Notes: generated by a model from the sequence alone, not told the origin. A stretch of 10,209 nt of DNA from a bacterium (GCA_030428695.1 JAUIEM010000369.1:1-10209); one strand, 5' to 3'. Positions 1-8,061 are shown, counted from the first letter of the stretch. Translations and numbers: made by a program.

Positions 1-2335
1 CCGCGCCGGGGGGCGGCAGACCCGCGCGCACCGCCCGGGCGTGGGCGAGCACGCCGGCGACCCGCAGGCTCTCGGCCCGCGCGGGCAGCGAGCGGGCCCG
101 CGCGGCCACCGCGGGGCGGGCCTGGGCGAGGTCGTCGTTGCTCGCGATCGCCGCGATGTCCGCCGCGTGCGCGCTGGCGAACACCGCGAGCGCGGTCTCC
201 GCGGCGCTGCCTCCCGGGGCGGCGGCGGCCGCGAGCTGCTGCTCCAGGCCTTCGAGTCGGACCTCCAGCGCGCCGCGCGCGACCCGCAGCCGCGCCTGCC
301 GGTCGCGCTCCGCGGCCGCGCGGGCGGCGCGGGCGGCCTGGAACGCGCCGAAGATGCCGAGCAGGACCAGCAGCGTCGCCAGGGCGCCGAGGCGCACGGC
401 GGCCTTGTTCCTCCGTCCCCAGCGCAGCAGCCGCTCGAGCCGCGAGTAGCGGTAGGCCGCGACGGTGCGGCCGTCGAGGAAGGCCTGGACCTCCTCCTGC
501 AGCGCGCGGACGTCGCGGTAGCGGTCGTCGCGCTCCTTCGCCATCGCCCGCAGCACGATCGCCTCGAGCTCGTCGGGCACCCAGCGCTCCGGGGACTTGC
601 TCGAAGGCGGCAGCACACTCCCGGCCAGGGCCTCGGTGTACGCCGCTTTCGAGTCCCGCGAGCGGGGCATGCGCAGGGTGATGATCTGGTACAGGATCGC
701 CCCGAGCGCGAACACGTCGGCCCGCTCATCGAGCTGGCTGAGCTCCCCCCGCGCCTGCTCGGGCGGCATGTAGGCCGGGGTGCCGAGCAGCTGGCCGTCG
801 GAGACCGCCCGGTGTCCGCTCAGGCTCCAGTCGGTGACCACGCGGCGCGGCCCGTCCGCCGCCGGCCGGGCGACGGCCGCGAGCCCCCAGTCGAGCACCA
901 GCACCTCGCCGAAGCGGCCGACCATCACGTTGGCGGGCTTGAGGTCGCGGTGCAGGACGCCGCGGCTGTGGGCGTAGGCCAGCGCGTCGCAGATCTTGAG
1001 GAAGACGTGCAGCAGCCAGGTCAGCTCCCGCACCTGGCCGAGCTGGCCCGGGCCAACGGGGCCGCGCTGCAGCTTGCTCTCGAACAGGCGGGAGTCCGGG
1101 TCCGAGCCCGGGCCGGCGCTCTGGAACTGGTCGAGCTGATCCGGGCGCAGGCCGCGGCGGAGGTCGCGGAGGATGGTGTGGAGGCTGTCGCCCTCGATCT
1201 TCTTCATCACGATGAAGGGGCGGCCGTCGTCGTCCTCGGCGAGCTCGTGGATCGGCACGATGTTCGGGTGCTCGAGCTGCCCGGTGATCTGGGCTTCGGC
1301 GACGAACAGCCGCTGCACCGTCTCGTTGCTCGACAGCGAGGTCTTGATCGCGACCTCGCGCTTCAGGTCGGCGTCGACCGCGGCCCACACCTCCCCCATG
1401 CCGCCCGCGCCGAGCCGGTCCTGGACGGCGAACTTCTGGCGTTCGCGCGCCCTTCGGCCGGCTTCCACCGGCTGCTCGGAGGCCGGCGCGACCGAGACGC
1501 CGAGCGAGCGGGTGCGCGCGGCGAGAGAGGGGGCGCTGTCGACGGCCAGCCCGGGATCCTCCTCGAAGTAGGGGGCGCAGGCCTCCAGCAGCGCGTCGGG
1601 GGTGGGGCGCTCGTTCGGGTCGGGCCGGAGCATCCGCGCGAGCACCAGCGCGAGCGAGGGGAACATCGCGGCCAGGTTGGTCTCGAAGCGCGAGAAGGCT
1701 TCGTCGTCGTGGTCCGCGGAGGGCGGGAAGCGCCGGGTCAACATGTAGACCAGCAGCGCGCCGAGGCCGTAGACGTCCGCGGCCACGCTCGGCGGTTCGC
1801 CCTGCAGACGCTCCGGCGCGGCGCACAGGCGGGCCTCGCTCGGCCGGCCCGGTTCCCGCGCCTGCTGCTCGAGCAGCGGGAAGCTCCAGTCGCCGAGGCG
1901 GGCGCGCTCGTCGCCGTCGAACAGCACCGACGAGGGGGCGAGGTTGCCGTGGAAGACGTCGGACGCGTGGGCCGCGCGCAGGGCGAGCGCGAGCTGGCGG
2001 GCGATGCGCAGGGCGTCGAGGACCGGGAGCGACGCGTCTTCGACCCGCTGCCGGAGGTTTCCGCCGGGCAACTCCTCCTCGGCGAGGAACTGTCCCGCGC
2101 CGTCCTCGTACAGGCTGCACACGAGGATGTGCGGATGGCCGAGGCGCGCGAGCACCCAGCCGGGGGCGCGGAAGACGGCGGCCTGCGCGGCCGACAGGCG
2201 ATGCGGCTCGGTCAGCTCCTTGAGCACGACCTGCCCGAGCTCCGGATGGCGGGCTCTCCAGCAGCGGCTGACAGGGCCTTCGCCGAGCGGCGCGCCGAGC
2301 GCGAAGCCGGCGCGGATGTTGTCCGCGGCGCCCAT
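1..2335 (-). CDS. Tandem pseudokinase-Ser/Thr protein kinase, membrane-anchored (C-terminus beyond window)
   Basis: The first 778 codons of a large Hanks-type kinase are present; no stop occurs before the window edge. Residues about 10-260 form a kinase fold with ruined catalysis. The beta-3 lysine (K39), the DWx aspartate (D149), the APE-like motif (A173-E175) and the alpha-F aspartate (D187) remain. The catalytic loop reads HGNLAPSSV (129-137) instead of HRDLKPxNV, and the alpha-C glutamate position holds P58. A linker (about 261-300) leads to an apparently active kinase at about 301-620: LGAGGMGEV loop (308-316), K331, E347, HRDLKPANV (462-470; D464, K466, N469), D482-W-G, PPE (524-526) and D540. 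A hydrophobic helix follows (about 647-666), then an Ala/Arg/Glu-rich, coiled-coil-like stretch. The start is firm: an in-frame TGA lies at 2347-2345 and GAGGA sits just before the ATG. The N-terminal pseudokinase probably regulates the second domain (inference). Confidence 0.93.
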   Translation of the reverse strand, partial: MGAADNIRAGFALGAPLGEGPVSRCWRARHPELGQVVLKELTEPHRLSAAQAAVFRAPGWVLARLGHPHILVCSLYEDGAGQFLAEEELPGGNLRQRVEDASLPVLDALRIARQLALALRAAHASDVFHGNLAPSSVLFDGDERARLGDWSFPLLEQQAREPGRPSEARLCAAPERLQGEPPSVAADVYGLGALLVYMLTRRFPPSADHDDEAFSRFETNLAAMFPSLALVLARMLRPDPNERPTPDALLEACAPYFEEDPGLAVDSAPSLAARTRSLGVSVAPASEQPVEAGRRARERQKFAVQDRLGAGGMGEVWAAVDADLKREVAIKTSLSSNETVQRLFVAEAQITGQLEHPNIVPIHELAEDDDGRPFIVMKKIEGDSLHTILRDLRRGLRPDQLDQFQSAGPGSDPDSRLFESKLQRGPVGPGQLGQVRELTWLLHVFLKICDALAYAHSRGVLHRDLKPANVMVGRFGEVLVLDWGLAAVARPAADGPRRVVTDWSLSGHRAVSDGQLLGTPAYMPPEQARGELSQLDERADVFALGAILYQIITLRMPRSRDSKAAYTEALAGSVLPPSSKSPERWVPDELEAIVLRAMAKERDDRYRDVRALQEEVQAFLDGRTVAAYRYSRLERLLRWGRRNKAAVRLGALATLLVLLGIFGAFQAARAARAAAERDRQARLRVARGALEVRLEGLEQQLAAAAAPGGSAAETALAVFASAHAADIAAIASNDDLAQARPAVAARARSLPARAESLRVAGVLAHARAVRAGLPPPGA

Positions 2336-2340
2336 CCTGG

Positions 2341-2346
2341 TTCCTC
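2341..2346 (-). promoter_or_regulatory. Ribosome binding site of the pseudokinase-kinase gene
   Basis: On the minus strand GAGGAA lies five bases before the ATG at 2335. It overlaps the in-frame TGA (2347-2345) that rules out a longer N-terminus, so it fixes the start. Confidence 0.6.
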
Positions 2347-2361
2347 ACGACGGAGGTGGCG

Positions 2362-2392
2362 AGTCTACCAGAACGGGGCGGGAGGTCTCCAA
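2362..2392 (-). promoter_or_regulatory. Possible sigma70-type promoter for the pseudokinase-kinase gene
   Basis: On the minus strand TTGGAG (2392-2387) and TAGACT (2367-2362) are separated by 19 bases, and TAGACT ends 26 bases before the ATG. Both hexamers are only partial matches and the spacing is long. Position in the spacer is the main support. It lies between the repeat array and the gene, which fits independent transcription. Confidence 0.25.
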
Positions 2393-2540
2393 CCCCCCGG
2401 TCAGCGCGGCCGCGCGCGCGGTCGCTCGTCGCTTTCGTCCTCACCGAAGGTCCTGGCCTGCATCCCTCCGCACTTTGGACGTACTTTGTTGGCCAAGCCC
2501 TGTATCGAGCGCTTCCCAGCGCCTCGTTTCAGCGCAATGT

Positions 2541-2696
2541 AAGTTTCTTCCTCGTCCGGCGGGCGGGGGTAAACCCCGCCCCTACAGGCGATTCGAGCAG
2601 TCGTGGGACAAACTTGTAGGGGAGGGGTTCACCCCCTCCCGTCGTACTTCGGGAACTGACCTCCCCTTGCGGGACAGAACTTACGCTGAGGTCAGT
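2541..2696. repeat. Tandem repeat unit A: REPIN-like pair of inverted palindromes
   Basis: This 156-base unit is followed directly by a second copy (unit B). It contains two palindromes. The forward one has arms GGGCGGGG (2561-2568) and CCCCGCCC (2574-2581) around GTAAA, then CTACAG. The reverse one is TTGTAGG followed by arms GGGAGGGG (2620-2627) and CCCCTCCC (2633-2640) around TTCAC. The second palindrome with its flank is close to the reverse complement of the first, so the unit has the REP/inverted-REP layout known as REPIN or BIME. The arms differ by a paired change (C:G to A:T), so base pairing is preserved. The unit ends with the GTCAGT motif shared with unit B. It may act in mRNA 3'-end formation after the upstream kinase gene or be a mobile repeat; no ORF in it looks real. 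Confidence 0.85.
2655..2696. repeat. Perfect 9-base inverted repeat ACTGACCTC / GAGGTCAGT
   Basis: The arms at 2655-2663 and 2688-2696 are exact reverse complements around a 24-base centre, at the end of unit A. The matching part of unit B (2808-2816 against 2841-2849) keeps only six of nine pairs. The right arm belongs to a 19-base motif found in three places in the window. It could be the terminus of a small mobile element or a hairpin. Confidence 0.6.
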
Positions 2697-2849
2697 AAGT
2701 TCTTCCTCGTCCGGCGGGCGGGGGTAGACCCCGCCCCTACACGGTCATCGAGAGTTGTCTGACAGCATGTAGGGGAGGGGTTCACCCCCTCCCGTCGTTG
2801 GCCGGGAACCGACGTCCCCTTCCGGCACAGGACTTATGCGGGGGTCAGT
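2697..2849. repeat. Tandem repeat unit B: second REPIN-like copy
   Basis: This 153-base unit repeats unit A in the same order. The leader is AAGTTCTTCCTCGTCCGGC. A forward palindrome follows, with arms at 2716-2723 and 2729-2736 and loop GTAGA. A reverse palindrome has arms at 2773-2780 and 2786-2793 and loop TTCAC. The unit closes with ACTTATGCGGGGGTCAGT. The palindromes and the leader are almost identical to unit A. The roughly 30 bases between the two palindromes have diverged strongly. This conservation pattern suggests that selection or copying acts on the palindromes rather than on the whole unit. Confidence 0.85.
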
Positions 2850-2974
2850 ATGTGCTCGGTCGAGCAGCGTCTCGGCGGATCGCAGCTTGTGTTTGCTTGT
2901 GGCACGTCGTTCGCTTGGATGATCGCGCTCGGACGAGAAGGAAAGCCACACAACGACAGGGGCCGCCCCCCTCC
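2850..2974. other. Spacer between kinase gene stop and repeat array, no gene seen
   Basis: No coding sequence is supported here. Just downstream (minus sense) of the kinase stop there is a short GC hairpin, AGGGG/CCCCT (2958-2962, 2968-2972), but no T-run follows it, so a factor-independent terminator is not convincing. GCTCG-GT-CGAGC at about 2854-2865 is a small perfect palindrome. Confidence 0.4.
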
Positions 2975-5900
2975 TCACTCCAACCCCTGCACCCAGACCT
3001 CGAACGCGGTGAGCTCGGAGGCGAGCGCGCGGTCCGTCTCGGCGGCGAGCACCTCGCGGCCGAAGCGTAGCGCCCGGGCACCGTCCGCGCGGGCGTCGTC
3101 GACGCGGCCGAGGGCGTGGCCGAGCCGGGCCCGGTCGCGGAGGACCATGAAGCTCAGCCGCTGGGGTTGCGGCGCGAACACGGCGAGCCCGCGCAGGGGG
3201 CCGAGCAGGGCGTCGATGTGGCCGAGCAGGCGGTGGGCCTCTGCGGTGTCTCCGGTCGCCGCGAGCAGGGAGGCCTCGATCCGGCCGACGCGGGCGTGGC
3301 GGAAGTCGACGGCGGGGTCGGGCATCGGCAGCTGCTCGCGCAGCTGGAACAGCAGGCGGCTCGCCTCGCGTGCGTGGGCGAGCGCGTCGTCGAGCTGGCC
3401 GCGCTCCTGGCTGTAGGCAGCGCGCAGCTCGAGCACCTCGGCGAGCGGCACCGCCGCGCTCTCGAGCTTCCACGAGCCGAGCTCGCGGTAGGCGCGGGCG
3501 GCGGTGGCGAGGCAGGCGTCGGCCTCGGCGGGTCGACCGCTGGTGTGGAAGATGCGGCCGAGCCGTTCGTTGGCGAGGCCGACCAGCTCGTAGGCCAGCG
3601 GCTCGACCTTCACCCGCTCGAAGAAGGGCTCGGCGAGCGCGATCGCCCCCGCCAGCTGCTCGACCGCGCGCGGCGTGTCGCCAGCGCGGGACAGGGCGAG
3701 CCCGAGCTCGTAGCGCACGTAGCCTTCGTTCAGGCGCGCCTGCGACCACGTCTCCCCCGGCTGCAGCGAGGCGGCGAGCGGGACGGCGGTGTCGAGCTCC
3801 TGCGCGGCCGCGGCGGGCTGGCCGAGCAGCAGGAACCACTCGGCGTGGGCCCGCAGGGCGTCGACGTGCAGCTCGATGAGATCGGGGCGCGCGGGCTTGT
3901 CGCTCCGTGTGGCCTCGACCGTGTCCAGGGCGGCGCGGAGGAGCGATCCGGCCCCATCGAGACCGAAGGAGCTCCGCACCCGCGCGTAGGCGACCCGGGC
4001 GCGGACGCCCTCGAGCGGGAGCTCGCCCGCGTCGAACGTGGCGATCGCCTGCTCGAACAGCGACACGGCTTCCGGGTCCCCGTCGCGCGCGGCGAGCTGG
4101 CCCTGCACCACCAGGGTCCCGCCGAGCAGCTCCGCGCGCTGCTTGTCGTCGCCGGGGTGGACATCGAGGATGCTGCGGGCGGCGACCGCCGCCGACTCCG
4201 CGACCGCGATCGGCTCGGGGCGGTGGATCTCCCAGCCGTGGGCGCAGGCGGCGATGGCCCGCTCGAGCTCGGCTTCGGCCAGCATCAGGTGGGCGTAGGA
4301 CAGGAGGGGCCAGCGCGCGGCCAGGGCCCGCGCCAGGGCGACGGCCTCGTCGGCCTTGAGAAGTTGCTCGCCGGTGCGCCCGGGGGCCGCGCGCAAGCGG
4401 CTGGCGAGCAGCGTGATCCGCAAGGAGAGCTCGAGGCCTTCCCGGCCGCGGGTTCGTTGCGCGAAGCTGCCGGCCCGGTCGAGGGCGGCGTAGGCAGCGG
4501 ACTCGCCGCCGAAGCGCTGCTCGAAACGCGCGATCTCCGTCCAGACGCGCCCGGCGAGGGCGTTGAGCTCGGAGGATTCCAGCTCGAAGCGCGCGAGCCG
4601 CAGGAGGGCGCGGCGGGCCCGCACGAGGTCCGCCTCCGCCGCCGCGAGGTCTCCCTGCTCGGCCGCGCGGAAGGCGCGGTCGACGAGGGTGCGGGCGGCG
4701 ACGCCCTCGACGGAGGCGGAGGCGTCGATCCGATGCGAGGCCCCTGCCAGGCGCTCCGTGACCGCCGCCAGGCTGTCGGCGAGGTCGCCGGGCTCGGAGC
4801 GCGCTGCCCGCAGGTCGGCGATGATCAGCGCCCGCCTGGCGTCCATGTCCGGCGTGGGCGGGGCGGCGGCAAGCAGCGTCCAGGAGGACTCGAGGCACGC
4901 GAGCGCCAGGGCGGGGCGGCCCGCCTCGCCCGCGAGGTTGGCGACGACCCGGTGGGCCTGCACGCGGTCCGCCAGGTCGACGGCGGGGGACTCTTCGAGC
5001 AGGGCCCGCCCGAGGGCGAGGGCGCTGTCGGCCTGGCCGGCCTCCCAGGCGATGCGGACAGCGCCGAGGCGGCAGCGGAAGAGGACGGTCGCGAGCGCGG
5101 TCGGATCGAGCTCCAGCGCCCCGGCGCGCGCCTCCTCGAGGTGCGCGCGGGCCTCGTCGAGTCGGCCGAGCTCGAGGCAGGCCAGGCCCCGGGCGTGCTC
5201 CGCCCAGATGCGGTGGGCCGCGAGGGAAGACCGGTCCTCGCGACGCGTGCCGGCGAGGATGGTCCCGGACATGCGCAGGAGCTCGCGCCAGCGGTCGCGC
5301 GCGAGCAGCTCCTCGCCGTAGGAGTCGCGCAGCGACAGCAACAGCTCCTCGTTGCGCGCGACCTCCGCTTCCTTCGCGAAGTTGAGCTCCTGCAGCTGGT
5401 TGTTCTGCGCCGCGCGCTCGAGCGCGCTGGAGCGGTACACGACGGCGAGGGCGCTCGCGACCAGCAGCACCAGCCCCGCCAGGCCGATCACTCCGGCGCG
5501 CAGCCCGCGCCGCGCCCGCTCGCGGCGTGCGTTCCGGCGCCGGGCCTGCGCGACCGACGCCCGGATCGGGGCGGCGAGCGTGTCCTCGAGCCGGCCCGCC
5601 TGCAGCTCGGCGAGGCCGAGGTCGCCGCGGCCGACCGCGACCTCCGCGAAGCGGGCGCGCGCCCGCTCGAGCTCGGCGCGGGCGGCGTCGCTTTCATCCC
5701 CCGGCGCGTTCGCGGCGGCCTGCCCGAACAGCGCGATGGCGCTGGTGAAGGCGGCGTAGGCGGCGTGCGGCGAGGCGTCCCGGACGAGGTCGTGGCGCGC
5801 CTGCTCGAGGTGCCCGCGGGCCTCCTCGCGCAGGCGCTCGTTCGCGCGCCGCTGGCGCCAGCGCAGCAGGGCTTCCCGGAAGGCGGCGGCGTCCGGGAAG

Positions 5901-6823
5901 CGCTCGGCGGGGACGGCGGCGAGCGCCCGGGAGCAGATCTCCCGCAGGCCCGCCGGATGCGAGTCGTCGAGCCTGGGCGGCGCCCCTTCCGCGGCGCGCA
6001 TCGCGACCTGCAGGAAGCCGCCGCCGCTGTGCGGGGGCTTGCCGGCGAGGATGCGGAAGAGGATGCCGCCGAGCAGATAGACGTCGGTCGCCCGCCCGAT
6101 GTCCGCCCCCGTCCCGTTGGCGAGCTCCGGCGCCATGTAGCAGGGGGTGCCGCGCGGGTGGGCGATGTCCTCGGCGCGCAGCGCCCCCTGCGGCGCCCGC
6201 GGCCCGACCGCCATCGCGAGCCCCCAGTCGCTGACCAGCACCTCGCCGAAGCTCCCGAGCATCACGTTCGAGGGCTTGAGGTCGCCGTGCACCACGTCGC
6301 GGTCGTGGGCGTAGGCCATCGCGAGGGAGACGGCGAGCAGGATGTCGAGGTCGCGCTCGAGGTCGAGCCCCTCGGCCCGCAGCACCGCCTCCCAGCTGCG
6401 CCCCTCGACCAGCTTCATCACCAGCCGCGCTTCCCCCCGGGCGTCGACCGAGAGGTCGTGGACGGGGACGATGTTCGGATGTTCCAGGCCGCCCTGGATG
6501 CGCGCCTCCGCGACGAAGATCCGGTGGTTCTCGGCGATGCTCTCCGGGCTGCCGGGGTCCGGGTGCAGGCGCTTGACCGCGACCTCCCGGCCGAGGCTGA
6601 CCTGGCTCGCGCGGGCGACGATTCCCATGCCGCCCTGGCCGAGCAGACCGCGCTCGACGTAGCGCCGTGACGCCTCCTCGTCGCGCGGGAAGTCGACGTC
6701 GACCTCGGCCTGCACCGACTTCGGCCAGTAGGTCGCCCGCGGATCGAGCACCGTCATGTCGGCGTTGTCGCCGAGGGTCCGCTTCCACAGGGTCTGGACC
6801 GTCGTCTCCCCGTCCCCGCTCAT
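2975..6823 (-). CDS. Transmembrane Ser/Thr protein kinase with long TPR-like C-terminal region
   Basis: This is a complete 1282-residue Hanks-type kinase of PknB-like topology. A short N-terminal tail (1-55) precedes the kinase domain (about 56-325): glycine loop GLLGQGGMGIV (59-69), lysine K84, alpha-C E106, catalytic loop HGDLKPSNVM (179-188; D181, K183, N186), D199-W-G, APE (231-233) and D247. The HRD arginine is replaced by glycine, making it a non-RD kinase whose activation may not need activation-loop phosphorylation. Charged helices (about 325-440) lead to one membrane helix (about 443-463). Then come some 800 residues of Ala/Leu/Arg-rich paired helices of TPR type, for example LGRLDEARAHLEEA (551-564) and RGQLDDALAHAREA (1140-1153), probably an extracytoplasmic or scaffolding sensor. 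CGGAG lies five bases before the ATG. The gene follows a membrane-protein gene by 93 bases. Ligand and substrates are unknown. Confidence 0.95.
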   Translation of the reverse strand: MSGDGETTVQTLWKRTLGDNADMTVLDPRATYWPKSVQAEVDVDFPRDEEASRRYVERGLLGQGGMGIVARASQVSLGREVAVKRLHPDPGSPESIAENHRIFVAEARIQGGLEHPNIVPVHDLSVDARGEARLVMKLVEGRSWEAVLRAEGLDLERDLDILLAVSLAMAYAHDRDVVHGDLKPSNVMLGSFGEVLVSDWGLAMAVGPRAPQGALRAEDIAHPRGTPCYMAPELANGTGADIGRATDVYLLGGILFRILAGKPPHSGGGFLQVAMRAAEGAPPRLDDSHPAGLREICSRALAAVPAERFPDAAAFREALLRWRQRRANERLREEARGHLEQARHDLVRDASPHAAYAAFTSAIALFGQAAANAPGDESDAARAELERARARFAEVAVGRGDLGLAELQAGRLEDTLAAPIRASVAQARRRNARRERARRGLRAGVIGLAGLVLLVASALAVVYRSSALERAAQNNQLQELNFAKEAEVARNEELLLSLRDSYGEELLARDRWRELLRMSGTILAGTRREDRSSLAAHRIWAEHARGLACLELGRLDEARAHLEEARAGALELDPTALATVLFRCRLGAVRIAWEAGQADSALALGRALLEESPAVDLADRVQAHRVVANLAGEAGRPALALACLESSWTLLAAAPPTPDMDARRALIIADLRAARSEPGDLADSLAAVTERLAGASHRIDASASVEGVAARTLVDRAFRAAEQGDLAAAEADLVRARRALLRLARFELESSELNALAGRVWTEIARFEQRFGGESAAYAALDRAGSFAQRTRGREGLELSLRITLLASRLRAAPGRTGEQLLKADEAVALARALAARWPLLSYAHLMLAEAELERAIAACAHGWEIHRPEPIAVAESAAVAARSILDVHPGDDKQRAELLGGTLVVQGQLAARDGDPEAVSLFEQAIATFDAGELPLEGVRARVAYARVRSSFGLDGAGSLLRAALDTVEATRSDKPARPDLIELHVDALRAHAEWFLLLGQPAAAAQELDTAVPLAASLQPGETWSQARLNEGYVRYELGLALSRAGDTPRAVEQLAGAIALAEPFFERVKVEPLAYELVGLANERLGRIFHTSGRPAEADACLATAARAYRELGSWKLESAAVPLAEVLELRAAYSQERGQLDDALAHAREASRLLFQLREQLPMPDPAVDFRHARVGRIEASLLAATGDTAEAHRLLGHIDALLGPLRGLAVFAPQPQRLSFMVLRDRARLGHALGRVDDARADGARALRFGREVLAAETDRALASELTAFEVWVQGLE

Positions 6824-6916
6824 GCTCGCTCCGTGTCCTGCCCCGGACCATCAGGGTCCCACCTCGGCGCCGTCCGCGCCAGTCCCGTACGCCGCGAGAC
6901 CGCCGGAGCCCGCTGC

Positions 6917-8056
6917 TCAGCCGGCCTGCCGCTGTTCGAGGCGGGCGAGCAGCCGGTCCTGGGCCTCGCTGAGCGCGGCGGCCAGGGCGGCGTGCTGGTG
7001 GGGCAGGGCGAAGGCCGGCCGCAGGCTGCGCCAGCAGAAGGCGGCGAGCAGCCAGCCCGCCAGCGGCGCGGGCCCCCACAGCCCGGCCAGGGGCAGCGCC
7101 CCGGCGCAGACCGCGAGCAGGCACAGGTCGCCGAGCCAGGGGAGCAGCGCCGCCAGCCCCGCCAGCCGCTCGAGGGCGGGCCGGGAGAAGGCCTCGACGT
7201 CGAGCCCCATCGCCGCGGAGCACAGCGCCCGCTCGCGCCGCTCGAGCCCGACCAGCACCGGCTCGGCGCAGAGCGGCAACGCGGCGAGACACAGGAGCAG
7301 CAGGCCGCCCGCGGCATACGGCGCGAGGACGGCGACCTCGAAGCCGCCGGCAAGCTGCTGAAACATCGCCGCGGCGCACAGCCCCAGCCCGGTGCCGCCC
7401 AGCAGGCCGCCCGCCAGCCACAGCAACGCCCCGGCGGGGCGCGGCGCCGGTTCCGCATCGAGGCCGGCGGGCAGCCAGTGGTCCGGCACGTCGCGCGGCC
7501 GCGGCAGGCGCAGCGTGTTGATATGGATGCGCAGACGCTCGAGGCGCACGACGCCGGCCGCCAGCCGCTCGAGCAGGAGCCCGGCGCCGCGCAGCGAGAG
7601 CGGTAGCCCCAGGGCGAGGGCGTAGACCCCGACGGTGCCGATGCCTCCGCGCAGCCCGACGGCCTGGTAGGCGAGGATGAGGAAGAGTGGCACGAGCGGA
7701 AGCAGCGGCAACACCGGCGCGACCGGCGCCGGCGCGCCCTTGCTCGCGAACCAGGAGCTCGCGCTGTCCTCTAGCCCCGCCTCGCGCAGCCGGGCGAGCC
7801 GGCTCCAGAGCAGCAGGCCCGTCCGCCCGTGGGTGGCGAGCCAGGCGGCGGCGAGCAGCGCGGGCAGCAGGACCGGCAGCCAGCTGCGCCAGGCGGCGCG
7901 CAGCTCGGGGCGGGCCATGCAGCCGGCCGCCCACGGCAGCACCACGCCGAGGGTCGGCCCGAGCCCCGCGGCGGCGGCGCGGCTTGCGAGCTCGCAGCGG
8001 TCGGCGGAGAAGGCCGCGGCGAGGCTGCTCGCGGGCGTGCTCGCTTCCGGCGCCAT
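6917..8056 (-). CDS. Multi-pass membrane protein of unknown family
   Basis: The encoded protein has 379 residues. I do not recognise the family. Hydrophobic segments at about 31-47, 57-75, 112-131, 141-160, 208-231, 240-264 and 305-340 indicate roughly six to eight membrane helices. They are separated by Arg-rich loops, for example about 163-190 and 271-277 (ERRERAL), that are likely cytoplasmic. The C-terminal tail (350-379) is charged and helical. The open frame runs upstream to 8308, but the ATG at 8056 is preferred because AGGAGG (8067-8062) lies exactly five bases before it, and the upstream extension is Arg/Pro-rich with no recognisable domain. The next gene, the TPR kinase, starts 93 bases after the stop, so co-transcription and a signalling role (partner or input protein) are plausible but inferred. 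Confidence 0.8.
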   Translation of the reverse strand: MAPEASTPASSLAAAFSADRCELASRAAAAGLGPTLGVVLPWAAGCMARPELRAAWRSWLPVLLPALLAAAWLATHGRTGLLLWSRLARLREAGLEDSASSWFASKGAPAPVAPVLPLLPLVPLFLILAYQAVGLRGGIGTVGVYALALGLPLSLRGAGLLLERLAAGVVRLERLRIHINTLRLPRPRDVPDHWLPAGLDAEPAPRPAGALLWLAGGLLGGTGLGLCAAAMFQQLAGGFEVAVLAPYAAGGLLLLCLAALPLCAEPVLVGLERRERALCSAAMGLDVEAFSRPALERLAGLAALLPWLGDLCLLAVCAGALPLAGLWGPAPLAGWLLAAFCWRSLRPAFALPHQHAALAAALSEAQDRLLARLEQRQAG

Positions 8057-8061
8057 CCGTC

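Noticed and set aside
726..2444. 572-codon minus-strand frame starting upstream of the pseudokinase-kinase gene
   Set aside because: It is the neighbouring frame of the real kinase gene. Fragments of kinase text appear scrambled, and the true frame starts at 2335 with a ribosome binding site.
41..2542. 833-codon plus-strand open frame opposite the pseudokinase-kinase gene
   Set aside because: It is antisense to a gene with clear kinase motifs. The product is Arg/Gly/Ala/Glu-rich with no domain. GC-rich codon use removes stops from the opposite strand.
2541..2849. Repeat array considered as CRISPR
   Set aside because: There are only two units, of about 155 bases, with internal palindromes and no alternation of short repeats with unique spacers. 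No cas genes are present.
2958..2972. Hairpin AGGGG/CCCCT directly after the TPR kinase stop, as terminator
   Set aside because: The stem is short and the downstream minus-strand sequence (GTCGTTGTGTGG) has no T-tract.
3116..6670. 1184-codon plus-strand open frame opposite the TPR kinase
   Set aside because: Same antisense artefact. No domain, signal or ribosome binding site was recognised, while the minus-strand frame shows complete kinase motifs.
6845..6859. Hairpin GGACC-ATCAG-GGTCC between membrane protein and kinase
   Set aside because: The stem has five base pairs and no T-run. It is too weak to call a terminator or regulatory element in DNA of this GC content.
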